From Atopobium massiliense (GTDB lineage: Bacteria > Actinomycetota > Coriobacteriia > Coriobacteriales > Atopobiaceae): a stretch of DNA of 64,000 nucleotides. The notes under the pieces are model-generated. The model saw nothing but the letters and a program-made list of their open reading frames with translations. It had not been told where the DNA came from and searched no databases. Below, one piece after another: positions 52,283 to 62,179 of the stretch. Position 1 is the first letter of the stretch. The number at the start of each line of letters is the position of its first letter. The DNA lies in NCBI GenBank assembly GCA_900343135.1, contig OPYK01000006.1, positions 1 through 64,000 of the forward strand. The letters are read 5' to 3'. A program made the position numbers and the translations under genes.

Positions 52283-54052
52283 ATGAAAATTCTTTATAAC
52301 GATGGCCACGTTGCAGAATGTTCACAAGAAGAACAAACTCACACTATTCGCCATTCGTGTGCGCACCTGTTGGCTCAAGCCGTAAAGCGCTTGTATCCCA
52401 ACACCCACTTTGCCTACGGTCCGGCTACCGAAAACGGCTTTTATTATGATATGTCGTTTGGCGAGGGTGTAAAAATTAGCGAAGACGATTTGCCCGCTAT
52501 CGAAGCCGAAATGAAAAAAATTGCAAAAGAAAATCTTAAGGTTGAAACATTTGAACTTCCGCGTGCCGAAGCAATCGCATTTTTGAACGAGCGTGGCGAG
52601 CGGTTCAAAGTTGAACACATTGCCGATTTTCCTGAGTCGACCCGTCTTACCTTTTATAAGCAGGGCGAATACGTCGATATGTGCACCGGTCCGCACGTGT
52701 GCTACACCTCTAAGCTGCGCGCGTTCAAGTTAACGGGTATTTCGGGCGCGTACTGGAAAGCAAATAGCGACAACGAAATGCTTACGCGTATTAGCGGCGT
52801 TGCGTTTGACACCAAAGAAGAACTTGCCGAATACGAGCGTCTTATTGCCGAAGCCGAAAAGCGCGATCACCGTAAAATTGGTAAGGAAATGGATTTGTTC
52901 ATGCTTAACGAAGCTGGTCCGGGTTTTCCGTTTTGGCTTCCTAATGGTATGCGCATTCGCAATGAACTTATGAAGTACTGGCAAGAAATGCAAGATCAGT
53001 ACGGCTATGAACAAATTCAAACGCCTATTATTTTGTCGCGTAAATTGTGGGAAACTTCAGGTCACTGGGATCACTACAAAGAAAATATGTACACGACCGT
53101 TATCGACGACGAAGACTTTGCAATTAAGCCGATGAACTGCCCGGGTGCGTGTTTGGTGTACATGAGCAAGCCGCGCTCTTATCGCGATTTGCCCCTTAAG
53201 CTGGCAGAAGCTGGTCTTGACCACCGCCACGAACTTAAAGGTACCCTGCACGGTTTGTTCCGTGTGCGCGAGTTTACGCAAGACGATGCGCACTTGTTTA
53301 TTCGTCCCGACCAAATTTGTGACGAGGTACGCGAAGTTACCGAGCTCATTTCTGCGTATTACAAGCAGTTTGGTTTCCCATACAAAGTTGAACTTTCTAC
53401 GCGCCCCGAAAATTCGATGGGTTCCGATGAAGATTGGGCAACTGCCGAAGCCGGTTTGCGCGATGCACTTGAGGCAATGGGTCTTGACTACACCATTAAC
53501 GAGGGCGACGGTGCATTTTACGGTCCTAAAATCGACTTCCACCTTAAGGATTGCCTGGGACGCACCTGGCAATGTGGTACCATTCAGCTCGACTTCCAAT
53601 TCCCGCACAACTTTAACCTTGAATACGTTGACAGCGACGGCCAAAAGAAGCGCCCAATTATGATTCACCGCGCCGGTTTTGGTTCGTTTGAGCGCTTTAT
53701 CGGTATGCTTATTGAGCAATACGAAGGAAAATTCCCAGTTTGGCTTGCTCCGCTGCAGGTAAAAGTGTTGCCCGTGTCCGAAAAAACCCGTGATTACGCG
53801 CGCGAGCTCACGAAAAAGCTGCTCAAGCTTAAAATTAGAGTAAAGCTCGATGACCGTGACGAAAAAATTGGGTATAAAATTCGCGAAGCACGCTCAATCG
53901 ACCGCGTGCCCTACATGCTTATTGTGGGCGAACAGGAGGCGCAAGCAGGCAATATTTCTGTGCGCGACCGCTCCAACACCACCACGCAATATGCGTTTGA
54001 CGATTTTGTTGCACTGCTTCAACGTCAAATTGCCGCGCGTAAAGACGATTAG
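52283..54052 (+). CDS. thrS: Threonyl-tRNA synthetase lacking the TGS domain
   Basis: The 589-residue class II synthetase begins almost directly with the editing (N2/SAD) domain: HTIRHSCAHLLAQAVKRLYP with the zinc-ligand-like HxxxH at residues about 24-28 and CTGPHV near 133. The catalytic core follows (about 190-480): GPGFPFWLPNGM, KPMNCPGACLVY, RVREFTQDDAHLF (motif 2) and HRAGFGSFERFIGMLIE (motif 3). The anticodon-binding domain is at about 485-589. Typical bacterial ThrRS is about 635-645 residues; the missing 55-60 residues correspond to the N-terminal TGS domain. GGAAAGGCGAC precedes the ATG, and no upstream in-frame start restores the domain. Confidence 0.95.
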   Translation: MKILYNDGHVAECSQEEQTHTIRHSCAHLLAQAVKRLYPNTHFAYGPATENGFYYDMSFGEGVKISEDDLPAIEAEMKKIAKENLKVETFELPRAEAIAFLNERGERFKVEHIADFPESTRLTFYKQGEYVDMCTGPHVCYTSKLRAFKLTGISGAYWKANSDNEMLTRISGVAFDTKEELAEYERLIAEAEKRDHRKIGKEMDLFMLNEAGPGFPFWLPNGMRIRNELMKYWQEMQDQYGYEQIQTPIILSRKLWETSGHWDHYKENMYTTVIDDEDFAIKPMNCPGACLVYMSKPRSYRDLPLKLAEAGLDHRHELKGTLHGLFRVREFTQDDAHLFIRPDQICDEVREVTELISAYYKQFGFPYKVELSTRPENSMGSDEDWATAEAGLRDALEAMGLDYTINEGDGAFYGPKIDFHLKDCLGRTWQCGTIQLDFQFPHNFNLEYVDSDGQKKRPIMIHRAGFGSFERFIGMLIEQYEGKFPVWLAPLQVKVLPVSEKTRDYARELTKKLLKLKIRVKLDDRDEKIGYKIREARSIDRVPYMLIVGEQEAQAGNISVRDRSNTTTQYAFDDFVALLQRQIAARKDD

Positions 54053-54322
54053 TTTGTAGCGCGGCGCCCCCATATGGGCGCTCATCTCCGCGGCAGCTAC
54101 GTACGGCTACGTGCAGCTACGTGCGCGGATTATTCTCCGCAGGGTATTTCCATCTTGCGGATAGTACGTTTACATGAAACCGAGTGTGCTGTGCAAACGG
54201 CGCACTCGGTGCTGTATACCACGGCAGCTCTCATACGCATGTCAGTTCATCTATGCATCGCAGCTGCTTTATGCAGCTCATTACTATCTTCTCAACATCC
54301 TCTCGTAAGAATCGAAGTAATT

Positions 54323-55621
54323 ATGGCGTCTATCAGCAATAATCATCCCACCCCAGCATCCACAGCAGCGCCCGCACCAAAGCCCACAGCAAAGCAAATT
54401 TGTGCCTGTGCAAAGCGCGTGCTAAGCAATCTTGACGCAACGCAAGCCGAGCGTGAGGCGCTCTATAAGGAGTTTCACAACCATCCTGAGCTGGCATTTT
54501 TGGAAGAGTGGACATCGCAGCGCATTTTCGACGATCTAACAAGCGCGCACATTGAGGTTGTGCGTATTGGCAAAACGGGGCTTGTTGCCCGCATTAAAAA
54601 TGGCGATGGTCCTTGCGTGTGCATGCGCGCCGACATCGACGGTCTTCCCGTTAAAGAGGCGTCCGGAAAGCCGTATGCATCTACGTTTACTATGACCGAC
54701 CCTGCAAGTGGTGCCACTGTTCCTATGACACACGCCTGCGGTCACGACTTTCACATTATGAGTTTGCTTTCGGCACTGCATGCGTTTGCCGCTCACAAAG
54801 ACGCGTGGCACGGCACGTTTATGGGCGTGTTTCAGCCGGCAGAAGAGGTTGGCCAAGGTGCGCTTTCACTCATTCGCGAAGGGCTTTGTACGCAGTTTGA
54901 GAAGCCCGACGTGTATTTGGGTCAGCATGTTATGCCCACGCTGCCTTCTGGCTGTGTTGCAACAAAGGTGGGGCCATTTTTCTCGGCCGCATATTCCATT
55001 CGCATTACGCTTCACGGCAAAGGTTCCCACGGTAGCATGCCCGAGCTTGGCATCGATCCTGTGGTACTTGCTGCAAGTGTGATTATGCGCCTGCAAACAA
55101 TTGTGTCGCGCGAAATGCCTTCAGACGAGCGCGTTGTACTTACGATTGGCTCTGTTTCGGCTGGTAGCAAGGCAAATATCATACCCGATACCGCCGTGTT
55201 GCTGCTTAACACACGCACCTATAATGCACAGCTCGAAAAGCGCTTGTTTGCGGCGATTGAGCGCATTGTGCGTGCGGAATGTGACGCTGCAGGGTGTACG
55301 CAACCGCCCGATATTGAATATTTTGATAGAGGCCCTCTTACCAGCAACGATGCTCAAACCACGCCGCGCGTGCAGGAAGCGTTTGCAGCATATTTTGGTG
55401 AGCATGCACTGTTGGGTGAGCCGCAAAGTGTGTCTGAAGACTTTTCGTACATTCCCGATGAGTGGGGTTGTCCGTACACGTTTTGGACGCTGGGTGGCTT
55501 TGCCGATGTGGCACATGCCCCTGCAAATCATAGTCCGTTCTTTACGCCCGATTTGCAGCCAACGCTTAATTGCGGTGTGAGCGCCGTAGTGGTGGCTGCG
55601 TCAGCGTGGCTGGCATCCTAG
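54323..55621 (+). CDS. M20-family amidohydrolase (peptidase M20D)
   Basis: The 432-residue metallohydrolase is of the N-acyl-amino-acid / hippurate amidohydrolase type. Motifs: HNHPELAFLEEWTSQRI, MRADIDGLPV (metal Asp), THACGHDFHIMSLL (metal Cys/His pair), FQPAEEVGQGA (catalytic Glu pair), the dimerisation-domain segment GKGSHGSMPELGIDP, and SVSEDFSYIP plus NHSPFF near the end. Members remove acyl groups from amino acids or split dipeptides. The 20-residue Ala/Pro-rich N-terminus is probably unstructured. The ATG at 54323 lacks a strong SD (only GAAG), and an in-frame upstream start at 54074 gives an unlikely extension. Substrate is not predictable. Confidence 0.88.
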   Translation: MASISNNHPTPASTAAPAPKPTAKQICACAKRVLSNLDATQAEREALYKEFHNHPELAFLEEWTSQRIFDDLTSAHIEVVRIGKTGLVARIKNGDGPCVCMRADIDGLPVKEASGKPYASTFTMTDPASGATVPMTHACGHDFHIMSLLSALHAFAAHKDAWHGTFMGVFQPAEEVGQGALSLIREGLCTQFEKPDVYLGQHVMPTLPSGCVATKVGPFFSAAYSIRITLHGKGSHGSMPELGIDPVVLAASVIMRLQTIVSREMPSDERVVLTIGSVSAGSKANIIPDTAVLLLNTRTYNAQLEKRLFAAIERIVRAECDAAGCTQPPDIEYFDRGPLTSNDAQTTPRVQEAFAAYFGEHALLGEPQSVSEDFSYIPDEWGCPYTFWTLGGFADVAHAPANHSPFFTPDLQPTLNCGVSAVVVAASAWLAS

Positions 55622-55720
55622 GTTACCTGGGGCTTTACCTGCGGGTGTTTAAGCTATTGGCACTTGCATACGGGTGTCTAACCTGCCGTTTTTATGGTTT
55701 TCATTTACTAAAGGAACATT

Positions 55721-56545
55721 ATGAATTTAGTTGCAAAAGTGCACGAACCCACGCCAGCTGCGGTTGTACGCGAGCTGCTTAATAGGGCGCATACCGAATA
55801 TTACGCCGACGATGCCGACTGTTTTATTGATTATTACGATGCCGCTCCTGTGCCCGCACCCGCTGCACTTGCATCAGCACCCGCGCCTAACGCAGCGCCC
55901 GCAAAAACCAATCCCGCGCGCGTTATCGTTATCGTACACGGCGGCTACTGGCGCCAAGACATCGACGTTCATCGCCGTCTTGATGTTGCAAAATGGCTGA
56001 TAGATAGGGGAGAAACGGTTGCGTGCGTTGAGTATCGTCGTGGTGCTCACGGCCCTTGGCCACAGCCCCTCTCAGACGTTCGTTGTGCTATTGCCGCAAT
56101 TCGCGCCCGCTATCCGCACGCGCAGCTTGTGGCGCTTGGCCATTCGGTTGGCGGCGGTCTTGTGCTTCTTTCTGCAAACGATTTTGATGTGGTGGTTGCG
56201 CTTGCGCCCGTTACCAACGCTGCTCGCGTGTATAGCGAAGGTAAGGGCGATGATGCCGCAAAAGTGTATTTTGGCGAGGACGCAACGGCCAATTTGCTCA
56301 TGAGTGCGTCGCCGTTTTATCAACCGGCTGTTCAGGTGCCCTGCCTTATTGTGCATGGTGCACAAGACCCCGAAATTTCACTTACGCATACGCTCGATTA
56401 TTTGCAAAACCCGCAGCATTTTGGGCATGTTGATGCACAGATCCTTGCGTTGTGCGATCATATGGACTTGGTCGATCCGCGTTGCGCATTTTGGCCATCT
56501 ACCTGGGCGTGGATTAATACGCATACATCTTCCGCGCGCTCGTAA
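55721..56545 (+). CDS. Alpha/beta hydrolase (esterase / arylformamidase-like)
   Basis: The 274-residue cytoplasmic hydrolase has HGGYWRQD (oxyanion-hole motif, residues about 74-81), GHSVGGG with the nucleophile Ser, HGAQDPE with the Asp and CDHMDLVD with the His, in that order. The HGGYW motif and length resemble kynurenine formamidase-like and carboxylesterase-type enzymes. A Pro/Ala-rich insertion (PAPAALASAPAPNAAPAK, about 45-65) interrupts the N-terminal strand region. AAAGGAAC lies 4 nt before the ATG. It follows the M20 gene by 99 bases and may be co-transcribed. No other kynurenine pathway gene is here, so the substrate remains open. Confidence 0.8.
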   Translation: MNLVAKVHEPTPAAVVRELLNRAHTEYYADDADCFIDYYDAAPVPAPAALASAPAPNAAPAKTNPARVIVIVHGGYWRQDIDVHRRLDVAKWLIDRGETVACVEYRRGAHGPWPQPLSDVRCAIAAIRARYPHAQLVALGHSVGGGLVLLSANDFDVVVALAPVTNAARVYSEGKGDDAAKVYFGEDATANLLMSASPFYQPAVQVPCLIVHGAQDPEISLTHTLDYLQNPQHFGHVDAQILALCDHMDLVDPRCAFWPSTWAWINTHTSSARS

Positions 56546-56615
56546 AGTACCTTGTGTAGCGCGCGGTTAAGCTCTCGTGTTGTTCAGTTGCACGCGCAAC
56601 ATCGTGCGCGCACGG

Positions 56616-57584
56616 TTACGCCGTTTTTTGTGCAATAACATATAAGTTTGAGCGATTGTTTTTTCCATCGGCATACCAATGTGTGCAATACGAAAGTTGC
56701 GATTCACCTGCTATAAGCTGCAGCGCTTCTGTTTCGGTAAAGCTGTGAGCATAGCGCATAACGCCTTGCGTGTGTTTCCACCCAAGCATAAAATCGTTGG
56801 GCTCAAAATCTTCGGCGGTAAGGATAGGTTTGTTGGCTGCAGCGCCTTCTGCACCGGCTTCTGCACGTGCTGTAAGCGCCTCAAACGCCTGCGTTGTTTC
56901 ACGACTAGCCTTTGCAGCTCCCTGTGCACTTGCAGCAAAACACCAAAACGAAACTATCATAACGCCGCCCGGTTTTACCTGCGCACAAAGCTCTGCAAGC
57001 ACGCGTGCCCGCAATGCCGCGCTTGGTATGTGGTGCATAAAACCAAAGCACACGAGCATATCAGCCCGATGTTCAAGGCAGGGAAGCGCCGGCGTGCCCT
57101 TCAGTGCACCTTCCAGAATATCGTGTGTGTAGAGTGTTACGTGTGGCGCGGCTTGTGTTGGCGCATTGCGCATTGTTGTCATCCCGCGTGCAGTAAGTTC
57201 GGGTTGCTTATCTATACCAACGTATAAAAACGTATTACCCTGCGGCGCTGATGTATTGTGCGCCGTGTTTTTTGTAGGGGTAGCCGTTTGCATATACGCA
57301 CAAAGAAAATGCAAAAAACGCAGGTTGCCACATGCTACATCAATACAGCAAAACGGCTGAGATGCGCTGGTGTCGTTGTCTGCGTGCGTGTTTGTGCTTG
57401 CACCAAACCCGGCAGCTGTGCGTGTTCCAAACGGCGGCATCGTGTGTGCACGTAGAAAGTCCATCGCCTCATGCCAGCCGTCCCAGGGTCGCTCTCGGCT
57501 ATCCGAAAACGACTGTGCTTCATGCGCGTAAAATTCACTCGTAAGCTCAATCAGCGTTTGTATGGTTGTTTTCTTCACCGACAA
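56616..57584 (-). CDS. Trm9/ALKBH8-like class I SAM methyltransferase (putative tRNA cm5U34 methyltransferase)
   Basis: The 322-residue protein opens with FYAHEAQSFSDSRERPWDG (18-36), closely matching the FY...A..FS.TR..PW segment of yeast Trm9 and human ALKBH8. SAM motif I IDVACGNLRFL is at 81-91, then YVGIDKQPEL (motif II), FGFMHHIPS (where Trm9 has VVHH) and VKPGGVMIVSFWCF. The C-terminus PNDFMLGWK ... MRYAHSFTETEALQL ... NLYVIAQK also follows the Trm9 pattern. In eukaryotes Trm9 methylates the carboxymethyl group of cm5U34 made by Elp3. Here it is divergent from an Elp3 gene with starts about 54 bases apart. A TTG at 57584 is the likely start; the GTG at 57578 is possible. Low-complexity insertions at about 55-77 and 225-250 are not in Trm9. 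Confidence 0.72.
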   Translation of the reverse strand: MSVKKTTIQTLIELTSEFYAHEAQSFSDSRERPWDGWHEAMDFLRAHTMPPFGTRTAAGFGASTNTHADNDTSASQPFCCIDVACGNLRFLHFLCAYMQTATPTKNTAHNTSAPQGNTFLYVGIDKQPELTARGMTTMRNAPTQAAPHVTLYTHDILEGALKGTPALPCLEHRADMLVCFGFMHHIPSAALRARVLAELCAQVKPGGVMIVSFWCFAASAQGAAKASRETTQAFEALTARAEAGAEGAAANKPILTAEDFEPNDFMLGWKHTQGVMRYAHSFTETEALQLIAGESQLSYCTHWYADGKNNRSNLYVIAQKTA

Positions 57585-57637
57585 TCAATCTTTCTGCAAT
57601 GGGGGATATGTGCGCCTACATGCGCTACACTAACACT

Positions 57638-59647
57638 ATGACTACTACACCAGATTACATATATCATACCACGCCAACTATCGACACGACTTTGCGCAAA
57701 CTTATCGCGCGCGTGACGCAGGTGGGCGTGCTTTCTGCTTCTGAACTCAACTCGTTTTTAAATGCGTGCAACCAGGGCATTACGAACGATGCTGCTCATA
57801 CGTCAAAAAAACAGCTGATACCGCGCTATATGGAAATTAAATATTACGATCCTAAGCGTTGGGAATCGTGGCAGATAACACCGCAGCTTGAACGCGAGCT
57901 TTTGCAAACACTGCGCATAAAGCCGCGCCGCACGGCTTCGGGTGTTGCAACAATAACCATCCTTACAAAGCCATGGCCGTGCAGTTCAAATTGTATTTTT
58001 TGCCCGAATGATATTCGCATGCCAAAAAGCTACATGGCAAATGAACCTGCCTGCCAGCGCGCTGAACAGTGTTTATTCGACCCATTTTTGCAAACAAGTT
58101 TGCGCTTGCAAGCGCTTATGAATATGGGGCACCCTACCGATAAAATTGAAATCATTATTTTGGGCGGCACGTGGAGCGACTACCCCAAGGCATACCAAAT
58201 GTGGTTTGTGCGCGAAGTATTTAGGGCGCTTAACTGCGGTTATGCAAGTACCGATGCGCGGCGCGCGTGCGCTCAGGTATATCAAGAGTGCGGGCTTGTG
58301 CTTGATGCCAAGGTGCGTGCAGCGCAGTACGCCAGCTTGCAGGAGGCTATCGATAAGGGAGATTCCTCGTATAACGATGCATTTTATGCAAGTTACGCGG
58401 CAAGCCCCAAGTGGCGGCAGCTTGCCTTGCATCAGGTGGCAACGTTTGATGATGTTGCGCATGAGCAGCGCATTAACGAAAGTTCGCACCATCGTGTGGT
58501 TGGTCTTGTTATCGAAACGAGACCCGACACCATAACAGTCGATAATCTTCGTCTTATGCGTGCGCTTGGTGCAACAAAAGTGCAGATGGGTATTCAGGTG
58601 CTCAACCAGCACATTCGCAGCATTAATCACAGGCGGGGTACGCGTGAGGACATTGATCGCGCGTTTGCGCTGTTGCGGCTGTTTGGCTTTAAAATTCACG
58701 TGCATGCTATGGTAAATCTTATGGGTTCAACGCCTGCTCTCGATAAGGCTGATTTTCGCGAGCTTGTTTCCGATGTGCGCTATCTTCCCGACGAAGTAAA
58801 GCTCTATCCGTGTGTGCTTGTATCGTCGGCGCACTTATGCCGCTGTTTTCAAACGCAGGCATGGCAGGCATATACCCCCGAAGAGTTGGTAGATGTGCTG
58901 GTAGACGACGTGCTTCAAACGCCCGTGTATACGCGTATTTCTCGCATGATTCGTGACATTGCATCAAGCGATATTGTGGCTGGCAACAAAAAACCAAACT
59001 TGCGTCAGCTGGTAGAAACTACTATTGCTGCACGGTGTGCAGCGTCGCCGCAGGTTCACGTGCGCGAAATACGCATGCGTGAAATTGCTGGTAGCGCTCT
59101 TAACCCCGCGTCGCTTCGCATGGAAGAGATTCCCTTTACAACGGCAGTGTCGCAGGAGTATTTTTTGCAATGGGTTGATAAAGACTATCACATTGCGGGC
59201 TTTTTGCGTCTTTCTCTGCCGTTTGAACGCGCGCTGCACACGTACGGAAACACGGATGACAATATGGTGGATGCGGCTACAGCTACGGATACAGCTGCGG
59301 CTACAGCTGTGGGCTCTCCTGCAACAACAACGAAAGGGTCGTTGCCTATACATGAGGGTGAAGCGATGATTCGTGAGGTGCACGTGTATGGCACAGTGGC
59401 GCGCGTCACGCAGGACGATGCCGGAAATGCCCAGCACCATGGCTTGGGAAAGCAGCTTGTGCATCGTGCAAAACAAATTGCTCGTGCGCATGGGTATACA
59501 AAAATAAATGTTATATCGGCGGTTGGTACGCGAAATTACTATCGTATGCTGGGGTTTTATGACAATGGCCTTTATCAGCAGGCGCTTTTATTGCAGGATG
59601 ATGGTTCGGCCGACGAAGATGATACAGCTCATACAGCGGCGCATTAA
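57638..59647 (+). CDS. elp3: Elp3-family radical SAM/GNAT tRNA U34 modification enzyme
   Basis: The 669-residue protein has the Elp3 layout. A radical SAM domain (about 95-400) carries a CxxxCxxC cluster, Cys115, Cys119 and Cys122 in TKPWPCSSNCIFCPND, followed by MPKSYMANEPACQRAEQ, IIILGGTWSDYP and GLVIETRPDTI, VQMGIQVLN, IHVHAMVNLMGSTP. A C-terminal GNAT acetyltransferase domain (about 500-655) has HHGLGKQLVHRAKQIA and VISAVGTRNYYRMLGFY. Elp3 attaches an acetyl-CoA-derived carboxymethyl group to U34 of tRNA. Other Elongator subunits are not expected in bacteria. A low-complexity Ala/Thr insert (DAATATDTAAATA region) sits in the GNAT domain. No good SD is visible; I chose the ATG at 57638, but 57608 or 57620 could be used. 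Confidence 0.9.
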   Translation: MTTTPDYIYHTTPTIDTTLRKLIARVTQVGVLSASELNSFLNACNQGITNDAAHTSKKQLIPRYMEIKYYDPKRWESWQITPQLERELLQTLRIKPRRTASGVATITILTKPWPCSSNCIFCPNDIRMPKSYMANEPACQRAEQCLFDPFLQTSLRLQALMNMGHPTDKIEIIILGGTWSDYPKAYQMWFVREVFRALNCGYASTDARRACAQVYQECGLVLDAKVRAAQYASLQEAIDKGDSSYNDAFYASYAASPKWRQLALHQVATFDDVAHEQRINESSHHRVVGLVIETRPDTITVDNLRLMRALGATKVQMGIQVLNQHIRSINHRRGTREDIDRAFALLRLFGFKIHVHAMVNLMGSTPALDKADFRELVSDVRYLPDEVKLYPCVLVSSAHLCRCFQTQAWQAYTPEELVDVLVDDVLQTPVYTRISRMIRDIASSDIVAGNKKPNLRQLVETTIAARCAASPQVHVREIRMREIAGSALNPASLRMEEIPFTTAVSQEYFLQWVDKDYHIAGFLRLSLPFERALHTYGNTDDNMVDAATATDTAAATAVGSPATTTKGSLPIHEGEAMIREVHVYGTVARVTQDDAGNAQHHGLGKQLVHRAKQIARAHGYTKINVISAVGTRNYYRMLGFYDNGLYQQALLLQDDGSADEDDTAHTAAH

Positions 59648-59886
59648 CGCGTATGTGTGGCGCAGCGTTCCTAACATTCGCCAATGAAGAAAACCTAAGT
59701 GTAGTTTATGAGATTTTGTGATTTGTATTGTATAAGTCTTGCGTTGTGGGTATTATCTACATAGTTGCAAAACCACGTAGTACGTGCACTACATACTTTC
59801 ATGCACTCTGTACCGTGCGGTCTTTGCACTCTTTGGTTTGTTTGGAACTGTGCGCGTTTTCGCGCATGCATAAGGAGGTTAACATT

Positions 59887-60177
59887 ATGACCCTTAAGCC
59901 TTTGGCCGACCGCGTTTTGGTAAAGCCGGCTCCTAAAGAGGAAAGAACTTCAACCGGTTTGTATATTTCAAGTGGAGCACAAGAAAAACCCCAGCGTGGC
60001 GAGGTTGTTGCTGTTGGCGCAGGTAAGCTCAATGATAAGGGCGAGCGCATTGCACTCGACGTACATGTGGGCGACCAGGTATATTACGGTAAATTTGGTG
60101 GCAACGAAGTTAAGATTGACGGCGAAACTTATTTGCTGCTTCGTGCCGACGACATTTACGCTATTTTGTGCGACTAG
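59887..60177 (+). CDS. groES: Co-chaperonin GroES
   Basis: The 96-residue protein starts MTLKPLADRVLVKPAPKEE. The mobile-loop region ERTSTGLYISSGAQEKPQ (about 18-36) and the VVAVGAGKLNDKG and GDQVYYGKFGGNEVK motifs are typical. It forms the heptameric lid for GroEL. AAGGAGG lies 8 nt before the ATG at 59887; longer in-frame starts are not supported. The groEL gene follows after 75 bases. The 239-base upstream spacer contains no CIRCE inverted repeat that I can see, so regulation may not be through HrcA. Confidence 0.98.
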   Translation: MTLKPLADRVLVKPAPKEERTSTGLYISSGAQEKPQRGEVVAVGAGKLNDKGERIALDVHVGDQVYYGKFGGNEVKIDGETYLLLRADDIYAILCD

Positions 60178-60240
60178 TGCATACCTGCTTCGCACGGTAT
60201 TTTTGACATACACGCAGGTACATGCATGTGCCTGATATAA

Positions 60241-61890
<1,650 letters not shown>

Positions 61891-61984
61891 TCTGCACTAA
61901 TCTGCACTAATCGTGAGCGCATAGTTTGCTGATGCGGCTGTGTAACTAGTCGCAGTGCAGCATAGAACTGGCATACGTGCAAGG

Positions 61985-62022
61985 AGCACATATGATCTTT
62001 TGGGGTCATATGTGCTTTTTTT
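61985..62022 (+). terminator. Rho-independent terminator after groEL
   Basis: AGCACATATGATC pairs with GGTCATATGTGCT (short TTTTG loop, one G-T pair) and is followed by a T7 run ending at 62022. Confidence 0.9.
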
Positions 62023-62179
62023 ACATGTATCCTGCACACGTTAACTTTCGCCTGGCTCTAGTAGCAAAACCGCAGCAATTTGAGGTACCATTATGAGGTG
62101 ATTTGTAAGGAAATCACAGAACGTGATCTACTCGTGCAAAAAGGAGAGGTTTTGTACGTAGAACAAAGGAGAGGTGTCA

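Noticed and set aside
57566-57637. Longer Elp3 N-terminus starting at 57566
   Set aside because: It would overlap the divergent methyltransferase gene and has no SD; the internal ATG at 57638 is more plausible, although not proven.
59648-59886. Possible CIRCE element before groES
   Set aside because: I looked for the TTAGCACTC-N9-GAGTGCTAA pattern and did not find it or a close variant.
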